A DNA stretch of 64,000 nucleotides from Paragonimus westermani. Its lineage: Eukaryota > Platyhelminthes > Trematoda > Plagiorchiida > Troglotrematidae. Where the stretch lies: contig QNGE01003825.1 in the NCBI GenBank assembly GCA_008508345.1, positions 1 through 64,000 of the forward strand. The letters are read 5' to 3'. Positions 1-10,700 of the stretch are shown in pieces. Under the pieces are notes generated by a model that did not search any database, was not told where the DNA came from, and was given only the letters and a program-made list of their open reading frames with translations. The position numbers and the translations under genes are program-made. Position 1 is the stretch's first letter; the number at the start of each line of letters is the position of its first letter.

Positions 1-21
1 TCTAGGAGGATAGAGCAGTTC

Positions 22-207
22 TTAGTTAGAGGAGTATTGGTGCACCATGGGAACCACCAGTTTATCTTCACCCTCTTTCGGGGCAACATCTTTGAAAGGG
101 CCTTTACAAGTTTTCGACCTAGAGCATTTGCCATTAGGTCGTTTAACATCTATTTTAGAGCTAGAACAAGTGGTTTTGACACCAGACGATCTTAATTGAC
201 GACCGAT
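22..207 (-). CDS. Possible C-terminal exon, unknown protein
   Basis: Reading the minus strand from about 207 down to a TAA at 22-24 gives an open stretch of roughly 60 codons. It is rich in Lys, Ser and Pro, with a short Cys pair, and ends in MVHQYSSN. Composition looks protein-like and there is no obvious transposon similarity. An AG lies just upstream on the minus strand (about 208-215), but the polypyrimidine tract is weak and there is no start codon, so it could only be a terminal exon. It may equally be a chance open frame. No family is recognised. Confidence 0.2.
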   Translation of the reverse strand: MGRQLRSSGVKTTCSSSKIDVKRPNGKCSRSKTCKGPFKDVAPKEGEDKLVVPMVHQYSSN

Positions 208-2240
208 TTTGGTTATTATACTTTGTTATATGAAAATATCTTTCAGACAGACGTGGACTTAGATAAAATTTAATCAGATTATGCGGTAAAAAAAGTTGTC
301 AAAAGTAACAGTTATATGAGAAACTTCAAATAAAATATCCACGCAGTAATTACTTGCCCTTTCCGAATCGCGCGCTTGTTCGGTAGAATTTCCGTGCTCC
401 ATCCATTTGTCCTAGCATACAGGTGGAGGAAAACAGTACCCTATGATGAAACACGCAGGAACACGTCGGTAGACGACTGAAGTCACTGAGAACAAACACG
501 TCGGGAAGTCGACACATGTGATTGATTAGTCTGCGGGAAACGGCACACGCCATCACAGGTTTTCATCAGCACAGAAAGTTGGTTTACATGCGCTCTCGGT
601 GTCCTGCGGGATGGCTGAAGCCGTGAATCACATATAGTCATCGTCGTCTTGTTCATCGAATCTGGTATCTGCAACTGTGAACAGATATGTGAAGGAACGC
701 ACCTTCTTCAATTATATCAAGGGGATATCTGCTCCAGGTGATACTGATTCGCGTTTTTTCGGCTCGTTTACAAGCGTTGCATTGTCCGCGTGCAGGTCTA
801 AGTCGACCTCCATTGAGGCTACCGTGCAGAACCTCTTTTTCATAACCTTTGAAGGAGTACAAGCGATGGCTTAAGTAAAGAGAGCTGGCATACCGGTTAA
901 TTTAAAGCATGCACATAGCAGGTGACTGACGTTGAAGCCGGTTGCCACAGAATGGACGCCTAATTACGTCGGCCATCTGAATACAAAGAGAGTGAAAAAC
1001 AGTTAATGGGCATCACAGCGATAGATGTCGACCTGTGCTGGTTCACCTCAGTGTCTACTTGGTAGTCCTACTTCTGGCTTCTTAACCCATCTTGGTTGCT
1101 TACAGCTTGTAGATGCCACAGCCTAAGCACGTTATACTGTTTTACACGCACAGGCTATGGTGCTGTTAAAAGAGACCACTGCCGTGCGGCTGCTGCAGTC
1201 ATGCAGTTTTACGAGTAAATTATCGAGGGCTTCATAGTGACGGTTGAATTTGGCTGCAGCGACAGACCGAAGCTACGGACCAAACAGACGTTGATTTGTT
1301 AAGTTTTACTTTGCCGGCCACCGTTCATGAATGGGTACGCCACATTTGTATGCGGAGATACACACAGCAGAAAGACTTACTGTAGGGTTAGGAATGTTTT
1401 CGAAGCACTGACAGAATATGTGTGCATGGGAGCCACAGTGAACGGTAAAAATGACACTCACAATTACAATGCATGCCATTGAGTTCAAAGACGTCGCCAT
1501 CATGTTGCACACGGAGCTGCACTACTCAGGGTGACTGCTTTGGTACCATTTATCTTGAACTCATCTGTTGTTTCGAACTGGAGTCGTGGGGTTCACTTAT
1601 TCAGCTGTTTTTGTTAACGTGGTCATTCGGTAAAAAATGTTCTTGACGTGCTAGTCAATCTCGACAACTTCACAACGGTTACATCCGTAGGTGGTTTGTA
1701 TTTCAAACTCTTACATCAAAAATTCGCTGTGGAGCCATATTTCTTGAATGACAACAGCAAGGACTTCTTGAGGGTGCATCCTCTTTCTTAGCTCTCCGGT
1801 GGCATTCTCCAGCCCATTAGCTGCCGAAATAGACGACATCATTCTGTGCACGAGCGGTCCACTTGGGCTTGATGTACAGCCAATGACACAGCAAATATTC
1901 CACAAATTTCTTATCCTTTCGGCGAATGATGCTTAAGTCACGTTCACACCTACGGTACATGATGTAGGGGTGCAACTTACACTTCCTCACTGTCTACCGT
2001 AGCCGTTCGGTCGAACAGATGAAGACTGCAAAGAGTTTGTCTTGCAACAAACAGGACAGGCGAATTTCACCCACCCGCATGCTTACGAACATCGTCAAGA
2101 AGATGCAAATAATGCAACACGATATCGCAGCCGAACACCACACGTGCCGCTCCCATTTGCGCGGCCATCTTGTCAATCACAGAATTCCCTACCGGAATTC
2201 GCTCCTTCATCATTTCTGGAAGAACTTCGAACAGCCTACA
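208..2240. other. No supportable gene
   Basis: Only short open frames (under about 80 codons) on both strands, with no recognisable domain, splice-bounded exon or repeat. The longest, in the last 200 bases, is an open-frame shadow that runs into the repeat starting near 2241. Confidence 0.5.
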
Positions 2241-2470
2241 TAGTGACGCACACTTCTCACTACGAACGTACCAGTGTAGTGAGGATAGACGGTCGCACCA
2301 TACTACTTTCACCACTATTCAGTGGCAGCGTGGATCAAAATGATCACGGGACAAATACGGGAGAAATACAGGAAGGATCATTTGAGGGCAACATCACGGA
2401 ACTGAGGCATGGTGACCAAAGCGACTGGAGCATCCTCAGTTGAGTGCGGTGTGCAAATGAGTGTTTCTGT
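2241..2470 (+). repeat. Left arm of inverted repeat, probable 5' LTR remnant
   Basis: This segment matches the reverse complement of 4412-4672. Shared blocks include a TGTAGTGA start (2275 here, 4639 on the other arm), a GACGGTCGCA block, an ACAAATACGGGAGAAATAC block, and CATCCTCAG near 2431. Similarity is partial, with substitutions and an indel in the middle. Its position directly upstream of gag and its TG start suggest an LTR. No clear primer-binding site follows it. Confidence 0.6.
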
Positions 2471-2582
2471 TTTTAGTCCCGTTGAGGCGCATAAGTCGTG
2501 CACTGATTTCCTCAAGTTAACAACCTCTGTGCCATCCGCCTTCTCGGTTCACGACAATTGATGCCGCGACCAGAATACGAGG

Positions 2583-3280
2583 ATGAAGATCCCGTGGCCG
2601 CAGCCGTTTGAGGATGGGGATGTTCGGAGTTTCCTGGAGGACTTCGAGGACGTGGCGGAGACGGTCCGAGTTGATACAGACCGGGCAAAGCTGGCACTCC
2701 TGCGGATGCCGCTCAAGGGCAGGACGAATGCGGTGCTGGATGCGGCGCGAAGGGGCCCCGCCAAGCTGGAGTGGGCTGTCGCGAAGGAGGCGCTGATAGC
2801 CGGGTCCGGCAGCCCCGCCGACTACCAGGAGGCAATGGGACGGTTCAATGGCACCCGGCTTGGACCAGGAGGCGACGGTCTGGTTTATGCCATGTCCCTA
2901 CGGACAGCGTTGTCAAGAGCCTTGCCACATTTGAACCAGGGCTCAGAACAACGCCTGCTGACGGCACAGTTCTTGGACGGATTACCACCAACAGCCCGGG
3001 ATCAGCTCGGGGCAGCTCCCATCGCACACCCCATGGCGCTGGAGCAGTCGGCCGATGCGGCTCGACAATTGCCAGCAGAAGGTGCCGCCGAGATGGAGGC
3101 AAGCGAACCGAGTGATCCGAATGACCTTCGAAGCGCACTGGAAAAGTAGATTCAGGAAGTGGACGCTTTGAAGGTGTAAAAGGAGGAGAACCGTGGCGAC
3201 ATCTGTTGCAGGTGCGGAAGACGTGGACACTGGCAAAGATTTTGCCCACTCGACAAGAAAAGGTTGTGCCTAAATAACGG
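2583..3280 (+). pseudogene. gag: Gypsy Gag with CCHC zinc knuckle, two in-frame stops
   Basis: Gag packages element RNA into virus-like particles. The frame opens at ATG 2583 with MKIPWPQPFEDGDV and runs 188 codons to TAG at 3147-3149. The same frame then continues past a second stop (TAA 3177-3179) to a perfect CX2CX4HX4C zinc knuckle at 3204-3245, followed by a CPLDKK tail. The two stops separate the capsid-like part from the nucleocapsid knuckle, so the product is broken. The capsid-like part has a FLEDFEDVAE motif and a glycine-rich stretch (SGSPADY), and resembles Gag of flatworm Gypsy elements. The local base composition is much more GC-rich than the flanks. Confidence 0.8.
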
Positions 3281-3289
3281 TTTCATCGA

Positions 3290-4717
3290 TTGTTCTTTAT
3301 TTGGGCAGGGGATCCGGTAGTAGGGGCGGTTGGTAAGACAGCAGTTCAGGCTAGGTTAGAAGTCAATGGTAGCTTGGAGTACTGTTTGATTGACATTGGG
3401 ACCTCGGTTTCAATTATTGAGCCGAGGTCAGCAAAGATTTTGCGGCCGTGTGTGATGGTAGTCCGAACGGTTGGTGGGTGTATTCCGAAAGTTATTAGTT
3501 TTGCAGACTATGGTGTTCGAATCGATGGTCATGTAGTCAAACAACCGTTCACCATTGCCCCTGACGCAAGTCAGACTATCATGGGGGCGGATTTCCTTGA
3601 CCGCGTTGAAGCCGTAATTTATTTGGAGTATGATAAACTGGTAACGGAATATGGGGTCGTCTTACTAGCGATAAAGCGCAAAACCAAGTTGGGACAAATC
3701 GAAGTGAAGGTACCCAGGGCAATGCCAACTTGTGACAATCAGTTGGTGAATGAAATGATACGCAAATTTCGGGAATTGTTCACTACGGATCAGGACCCGT
3801 ACAGCTATTGTGACTGGGCTGAACACGAAATCCTCACCGACTCAAAACGACTTCAGCCATCCGGCACCCGAAGAATTCCAATGTACCTGCAGCCAGAAGT
3901 TGAACGACAAGTGAAGGGCATGCTGAAGGAAGAAATCATTGAGGTGGCCAATGGCCCGTTCATCTCTCGTGTCTTTTTGTTAAAGAAGCCTAACGGTAAA
4001 TTTCGATTTTGTGTCAATTTCAGGCGGCTGAACGAGATAGCGATCACTAAAATCGTAGCAGTCCAGTCGGTGGCGGAGATTTTTGACAAGCAGCAGAACA
4101 CCAAAGTGTTAACAGTGTTAGGCTTACGGTCCGGATATTGGCAGGTCCCCATCAAACAATCGGACCGAGATAAAACGGCAGTCACAGCGGGTGAAAAGCA
4201 ATGCCGCTTCAAGTGGATGCTTTTCGGGCTCTCAGGCGCTTACTTTACGTTCAGACGACTGATGCTGAAGTTGCTGGATGGAGTGAGCAACACTGTCGTC
4301 CACGGAGACGATATCGTCAATTACAGTACAAATGAGACGGAACATACAGTACACGGTTCAGCTGTGCTGCAGAAGAATGAAAAAGTCGGCCCGTGGATCA
4401 ATAGTTCGAAGTCTCAACTGGCGAAACGCGCACTTGCATACAACACTCATCTGAGGATGCTTCAGTCGTTTCGAACACCACGTGTCAGTCCCGTCATTTG
4501 GCAAAAGCCATTTCATGTGATGTCACCCTCTAATGATCTTTCCCGTATTTCTCCCGTATTTGTCCCACAACCGTTTCGATCCATGCTACTACTGAATCGT
4601 GGTGTATGTAGTACAATGCGACCGTCTGCCGTCACTACACTAGTACATCGTCGGTCGGTCGTGTCACATACCATCTGTCACTGGAAATTGGTACAACTTT
4701 TAGCTTCTAAGGCATGA
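3290..4717 (+). pseudogene. pol: Gypsy Pol fragment: protease and RT, catalytically dead
   Basis: One open frame of 475 codons in a different frame from gag. A retropepsin region holds DIGTS at residues 35-39, where active enzymes have D-T/S-G. The RT region holds KKPNGKFRFCVNFRRLNE, then LGLRSGYWQVP, where the first catalytic Asp (normally LDL) is Gly (codon 4121-4123, residue 278). It then has RFKWMLFGLSGAYFTFRRLM and HGDD at residues 338-341 in place of the usual Y-x-D-D. From about residue 385 the frame enters the inverted LTR-like repeat (4412-4672) and no longer resembles Pol. RNase H and integrase are missing. Long open frame notwithstanding, three of the key positions are altered. Confidence 0.8.
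4412..4672 (-). repeat. Right arm of inverted repeat, inverted LTR-like sequence
   Basis: Reverse complement of the 2241-2470 repeat, with the matching TGTAG start at 4639 reading leftwards. It replaces the end of the RT coding region just after the conserved tail of the fingers/palm. Because it is inverted relative to gag-pol it cannot be the element's own 3' LTR without rearrangement. It is either a second LTR inserted in the opposite orientation or the product of an inversion. Confidence 0.6.
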
Positions 4718-5062
4718 GAAAATGTTTAATGACAAAAGTTTACCTGTTTGTCCTGTGGGTGAAATCCACATTCACAACATGCGGAAAACACTGGCAAAGT
4801 TTACTTCACGTTTGCTGGGCAAAGCAGATAAGAATAAGCTGGCGGTTATGCCCTAACTTGAAAGAGCTCAGGACCAGACAGGCATTTTGCGGACCACATG
4901 GAATCGTGAGCTGCAATATGTGTCGCAAGAACTGGGTTGTTTAAGCTAACAATCATTAATCCGCTATACGCGTCGCAAACCCCTGCATACGTTACTAAAC
5001 CTCTCATATTTTGTACAACGTTAACAAATCTAAGCGGTTTTCAGGTAAACAAACCAACTTAC
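4673..5062. other. Probable intron with a possible further exon on the minus strand
   Basis: Follows the 5063-5224 exon on the minus strand, starting with its GTAAGT donor. A possible downstream exon lies at about 4735-4905. On the minus strand, a pyrimidine-containing stretch ending TTGCAG (near 4910) is followed by protein-like frames, and the stretch ends before a GTAAAC near 4740. The frames are interrupted by stops, so it would be a decayed exon. This is inference only. Confidence 0.25.
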
Positions 5063-5224
5063 CTTATCGTACTTGAGAACCGTTTTCGACCTACGGCTCG
5101 TCTCAAGAACGTTAATAAAGCCCACATCCTCCATGTACCTCTGAAGGCACTGCTGGAACTGTGAGAAATCGCGGAATTCACGGTTATCAAACATCACCTT
5201 GAAAGCCGTAATATACTCCATTTC
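5063..5224 (-). CDS. Internal coding exon with strong splice sites
   Basis: Minus-strand exon of exactly 162 nt (54 codons, phase 0 at both ends). Its acceptor is a pyrimidine-rich stretch ending TTTCCAG (5225-5231). Its donor is AAG followed by GTAAGT (5062-5057), a consensus 5' splice site. The peptide starts E-MEYITAFKVMFDNREF and ends LKYDK; a start codon could be the ATG at 5221-5219. The pattern F-x2-F-x2-F followed by a Tyr and a Ser-Arg-Arg-Ser motif resembles the N-terminal domain of MULE/FAR1-type and SWIM-zinc-finger proteins, but that link is tentative. It could belong to a host gene or a domesticated transposase. No neighbouring exon is proven. Confidence 0.5.
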
Positions 5225-5930
5225 CTGGAAACGAAAAATATCCTGATGTGATGAATAATATTTGCATCATCGTATGTCTAGTTATACATCGTTTCGGCAG
5301 CCATGTATTAAGATTATCACATACAAGCACTCATCTGAATCGGTTTCCTTTTATATAAAAATTTCTGAAAATTCAGTGAAATGGAAGACATATTGAGTTT
5401 GCTCAAAACAGTACAAATAATCTTTCCAAAAAATAGAGAAAATACGACACACCTCAATTTGTCTCATAAAACAGTGTTCGCAATTAACTCAGTGACACGC
5501 GCTATGAAGGCACATTCGAAGATGCAGAGACGTTTGTTCACTTAGCAGCTTATATATATGGACAGATGCGTATGAAAATGCAGAAAGGCTCCCGTAAATA
5601 CATACAATATATATGCTTATAAATACTGGATTGATAATTATCAGGACATGAATATACACATCTGCCGGTAATTACGTGGACTTCAATCGACATATTCAGT
5701 TGTGCATATGTATGTGCAAATAGATAAAAGTATGCACGTACAAATCGACGCATTTGCGTTGTTTTTTTCGTGTAAACCTACGCTCCCCGGCCAATAAACT
5801 TATAAGTATTTGCCGTTTATATGTAAGAAAATTCCAGTATTAATTGAGCCGCCTGCATGCTTATCCAACAGCCGTTCAGAAAATTCGGCCGTGTAAATTA
5901 TTTTTCCCAGGCATGGAAGGAAACCGGCAA
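5225..5930. other. AT-rich, no supportable gene
   Basis: Low-complexity AT-rich sequence with only short chance frames. If the 5063-5224 exon is real, the part next to it on the minus strand is its upstream intron. Confidence 0.4.
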
Positions 5931-6076
5931 TCAGCAACTAAAACAGCAGCCATATTGTAATTGGCAAGCCGGACGTTCTGGCTTCGTGTACCCGATACAC
6001 TCGTAAACCCACTTTGTGCAACGTGGAGACACCGGGGAACAGCGTTTTTCAGAAGTACGGGGTTCCAAAGATAGAC
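5931..6076 (-). CDS. Possible last exon encoding a Cys-rich tail
   Basis: On the minus strand an excellent acceptor (TTATCTTCTTTTACAG, ending at 6077) precedes an open frame that ends at TGA 5931-5933. In phase 1 it encodes about 48 residues with eight cysteines, including RCSPVSPRCTKW, YEC, PACQLQ and a terminal GCCFSC. The cysteine spacing suggests a small disulfide-rich extracellular domain, but no family is recognised. It lies upstream of the 5063-5224 exon on the same strand. Since it contains a stop it would be a different gene or a different reading phase. Confidence 0.3.
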
Positions 6077-6889
6077 CTGTAAAAGAAGATAACATAAACA
6101 AACATGAGCCACAGGCCCAGTAAGACATGTATACAACTTACACAAACGAAAACCAAAATGGCGTCAACAGCATGCTGCGTTAAAATATCGATTTTTAAAA
6201 AAGACACGATAAGGTCGTTTTCAATTAACGGCCAGTTAAGGCAAACAAATGAGTCCATGACACAAATTTCGACTATTTGTATTTCTGCACCATTCACCAA
6301 GCTAACGAGCCGAAATATGCGGTGAAATAACTTTTCCACCTAGGATAACTGAAGAAATCACTGTCTACGGTTAACAGTGAAGGTCGACGACTGTACAGAA
6401 ATCTGAATCGCCCACAATGAAAACCGTACGATTTGCGCATAACCGATTCTCAGATACCGGAAACACCTTACATCAAAGGAGTCATCAGCGCTGATCGATT
6501 GTAAGTTACACTCAACAGTTTCACTCATTCATCAAAACACCTTTATATGCAACTTGTTGGAACCGCGTAAAGTCCACTGTAAACTTCCTATGATCTACTC
6601 AAACGTAAAAACCGAAAACACATCCGGAGTTCCACGTCTTGCAACAACATTGGGTAGGTGGATGATACTATGAATGTCGAAAACTGTTGTTTGCGGAGTA
6701 AATTAAAAGATATTGATCTAAAATCTTACTGAGGTGGTTGCAAAAGACTGATATGGGATGAAATATCCTACGAAAAGTATATGAGTGAAAACAAACAGAG
6801 AGATGTTTATATAACGAAAATTAGACAACGTGGGATTTAAGAAAGCGGGAGCCAGATATAACAATAACGAACGTAATTCAGCGGTTTTC
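6077..6889. other. No supportable gene
   Basis: A minus-strand frame of 96 codons ends inside the candidate exon below 6077 and has hydrophobic stretches, but no start context, splice site or family supports it. The rest is AT-rich with short frames only. Confidence 0.4.
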
Positions 6890-7600
6890 CAACCTCATGC
6901 CAAATCAAACGAACGGCGCTCACGCGCAAAGTCCACAAGAACATACTCATGACTGGCCGTCAAGCCATCCGATAGGTGATTTTGTACTTGCGTGAGAATC
7001 TCAAAGCAGACGTCACTTATCCATGTACACAATATTCTGCGGGTTACACCCTGACAAACTAGGTGCATAAGGTCACATGGGAAATCCACCACCATATTAA
7101 TGGGTAGAGATTCCTAAGAGGACAGAACAGTATGATGACGATGCCGATACCTGTGTCTTTGGAACCCATCGTCATTACCCAGGCGGCAAGTGAGCTGTTA
7201 AAAAATTACTTGTTCACCTACATGTACTCCTCGGGAGACGCACTTATCACGGCCATAATAGCCTGCGTGGCTTTTGGTCTGTTTGATGTAGACACACGCA
7301 GGTGGATTACAGACAATCACTTGGAAGTTCACAGATACGATAGCATCACTTATATGGATACGAAGTCTTTTTCGCGGCAAGGAATCAAGTTCTTTAATAC
7401 GTCTTCCGCATACTCTTTGAGGGAAGTAGGCTTGCTGTCCCCGAAGAATACGTCGATAACAAAAGTTTCTGCGAGGCACGAACAGATTGCCCGACCTTGT
7501 ATCGATCAGCATTATTTCAAGGAATCCCTGAAGACAGTCATTCCGTTTAGGTGTAGTTGGGTATGTATGGTACGCGGTAGCGTCCGAGCTCGACAGCATA
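6890..7600 (-). pseudogene. Tnp2-like (CACTA/EnSpm type) transposase, frameshifted
   Basis: Reading down the minus strand, successive family blocks occur in order across several frames. NGMTVF is near 7560. FVIDVFFGDSKPTSLKEY is at about 7400-7480 in a shifted frame. VNFQVIVCNPPACVYIK then SHAGYYGRDKC and RGVHVGEQVIF run to about 7198. MVVDFPCDLMHLVCQG is at 7095-7048. FARERRSFDLA ends at 6895. These match the central transposase region of animal Tnp2-like proteins, where DxMHLVCLGV and a YYGCxKC zinc-ligand motif are hallmarks. At least two frameshifts and a spacer (7098-7197) break it. No terminal inverted repeats or N-terminal part were seen. The long plus-strand open frame at 7132-7722 is its shadow. 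Confidence 0.7.
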
Positions 7601-7722
7601 CACGCAGCAGTAAACCTGTCAAGCCCAAATGCGCGTACTCGTCACCGCCACCGAAGCGCATTTTGTTCGACCGTATCGTTCTCAGTAGTGATCGCGGATC
7701 AACCAAAAAATGCGGAAAATGA

Positions 7723-10700
7723 AAATTAAGATCCCGCTGCTATTTACCGAGATCAGCCTGCAAAATATTGTAATGCATATAGGTGGAGAGTATGTTATCA
7801 GCAATGGTTTCGGTGAAGTGACCTCCAGAAGAACATCTTACACTCAACCTAAGCACCATGTCTGTCATCAGATCATCTGAATGGCCTGTCGATGTTGAAG
7901 GGGTTTATGGGCAGGGAGAATAGACTGCCACAGAACGGAAATGATATCACATCGAATCTCCATCACCAGTGCACTCTCATCTTGACCGGCGTCCTCATTT
8001 TACACGTTTGATTCACAATCCATGTCTGAATAATAATGTACGACAAAAATTTACGTTACCCGGACCATCCGCCGTCGTTATACCACGGTCTGCACTTCCG
8101 GCATCAGGAACGTCACCAGTGGCAACGTCTGATGAAGCGGCCTGATCATCCTGCTCCCCAACAAGCTGACGTTAGTGACGGTTGAAACTCTACTCCAACA
8201 ACCCGGGTAAGCAGTAAAGGCGTATCACTGAAACCGCCGCGAATGTCTTTCCCAAATAGTGGTTATAATCGGTGGAAACAACAAAAATACTTCGGTCCAT
8301 TTGCGCACGGTGTACACCATAATAATGAACGTTTCATGAGCGTTTGAAATTGCACGTCTCCTTGAATAATTCCGACATGGCAAAAGCGAAACATTACACT
8401 TTCAGATTACGCATATGTATATCAATGCCTATACTCCTGTGTGCTGCACGAACTCAGTACGAAACGTGCGAATGTGTATCCATACACGTAGCCATAAAAA
8501 ACTGACTGTCCAGCCAAAAGTTATCTACGAACATAAACACCCAACAATACAGGTTTCAGCAAACGCGGAAGGTGCTGGCAGTAAAAACGGAGAACGGACG
8601 AACCAATTGTCACCGACCAATTAAAAAACCTTCAACGTGGCGCCGGTTGGCCGTTACAGATTCGGATATCCATTTGAACAAATTGCGCACCACGATGCAG
8701 ACTGTAACGGTGGGAAAATATGTAGCACACTCTGTAAAAATTCCGTCTACAACTTAACCATGCTGATTGGACTTAGTCCGATGGTCTTAATACATTACGC
8801 TGGAAAAGTAGGCAATATTTAGGGCGATTTGCCCCACAAAATTCCTTATAAATGGCTAATTCCTGCTGGCTGGTTTTTGTTACCGTTCGCATTTTGCCAC
8901 TTTGATTTGATAGTTTGAGCCAATTATCTGAGTTCCCGACAGTCTATTGTGACTCACTCGGCAGGTACTCACCGAAAACATGTTGTCTGGTGTGTTTTTC
9001 CATTGGCGGGCAAAGTGGGATTGCCAACACTAGGAAGAATCAAGAACTAAACTCTCAGGTGCATCTGGTCGGATATGCTAGGCTGACAGAGGTGGGCACC
9101 AAACACTTGGTCACCATGTGGTAAAGTGGAGTGGCAAGTTAATATAACAACCCATAATATGGTTGGCAATAGAGAGCTGGATTGTAACCAAGAGTAGGGT
9201 TTTACTCGAGAAGATTCACTTACTTTTATGTTGCGACCTATATCCCCATTGTCCAGCGGTGGTCACTGTGTGAATGTAGCACAAGAACGCGTTGGATGCG
9301 GCTGAGAGTTGTCTGTTTCTAATACCGACAGTGAATTTTTGACTTGCATATCAAGAAAGTTTCATTTTGAGGTCAGCTAGAAGGTTCGGTGTACTCCGGC
9401 ATTTGAATGTGCTGTAAAATTCGGTCGAACGCGTGTACGCTGTTTTTAGTGGTTTACCGTGGTTCATCCAAGCTGCAAAAAGTGGTTGCCTCACTGAAAT
9501 TTTACCAGGTTGTTCCACTCAATTTTGTATCCGCTGCACCATCTGACACATTCTGCTCAGACTGATATTGTTTACCACAACTATCCACCACAGAACGACT
9601 TGGTAACTAGCAACCAATTACCTACTTCGGCTCTCTCTGAACAGGAATGCGTGAAAAAACGGCCCAGTCGTATAATGTTATTGGCTTCATTCAGTAAATT
9701 TGGGATCACCATCCGCTGCTGCTAATGGCCTGTTGTGAATTACCCACTGTCTGCCAATTGCAAGACATGATTCAGCGGTCGCCTTGTGAATAATAGGAAG
9801 AAGCGAATAGTTCGTTTCTCTCTAGACGTCTTACACGTGTAACGATGAAGGCCGTTTGGTGCAATCAGTCGTCTAGACTCCACCTTCCAGTACCTACAGT
9901 CCTTTAGAGTTGGATTAGCTGTTCAATTTGTCGTTACACATTTATTCAAACAATGTACACAGTGTATATCAACACCAGTGGGCCATGACTTGAAACGCGT
10001 AAAAAAATAATGTAGGGATGTGTAAATTGTGTCACAGACTCGATTTTGCCGTATGAAGTGCTAGGCTGGATAAAAGCGAACATCAGTGGTCCACACAGTG
10101 ACCACACTGAAATAGTACGCTACTTCGTGTGTGCCTGTCATCGGAAAGCAAATATTGGCCATTAAACCATATATGCCTTCATCACTTACCGAGATGACTA
10201 AGTCGAACCTTGCCAGTTCTCCTCAAATTAATAAACTTGATTATGGCTGTCCTGCCTGTAACTTGCACACAACTGGGAAGATATCTTAAGACATGCAGAA
10301 GATATTTTTGAGTGGTTACCTAAACCGATTCCACAACAGCGAACGGAAAGCAGGCCTGCGACAGACGATCAGTATCTTTGATCATTCGTCATTCCGTCGG
10401 AGGTAAACATAGCACAGATCGATCCAGTCTCGCATGGTTCTCTTACGTAGTCTCAGTCCACATAATCTGCGGCTGCCCGAGGTTTGGCTGATAGTTCATT
10501 TAATAAAGATCCTGTGTAAGTAGAAGCAAATAACAGCCAAGTGTAACATGTGTACATTTTAATAGACGTCGGCAGCGTGCATTCTTACTGTAGATTTTGG
10601 CAGTTGTTCGGAATTATTGTCATTCGTTTACCTTAGTGAACATTATAAAATCTATGTGTCCGTTGTGAGTACAAGAAATGTCACTACACAGACGTCGTTT

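Larger units (their letters stand above)
2241..4672 (+). mobile_element. Broken Gypsy-type LTR retrotransposon remnant
   Basis: A plus-strand gag (2583-3280) and protease-RT segment (3290 to about 4440) are bounded by two related repeats of about 200-230 bp in opposite orientation (2241-2470 and 4412-4672). The left repeat sits where a 5' LTR would be and contains a TGTAGTGA start at 2275. The right one begins where the RT is cut off and is inverted. RNase H and integrase are absent. I infer a rearranged element whose 3' half was replaced by an inverted LTR of the same family. The Gag composition differs from the CsRn1-like element at 52 kb, so this is a separate Gypsy lineage. Confidence 0.7.

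Noticed and set aside
7132..7722. 196-codon plus-strand open frame
   Set aside because: It lies opposite the Tnp2-like transposase blocks, which explain the sequence on the minus strand; the plus frame has no recognisable domain.
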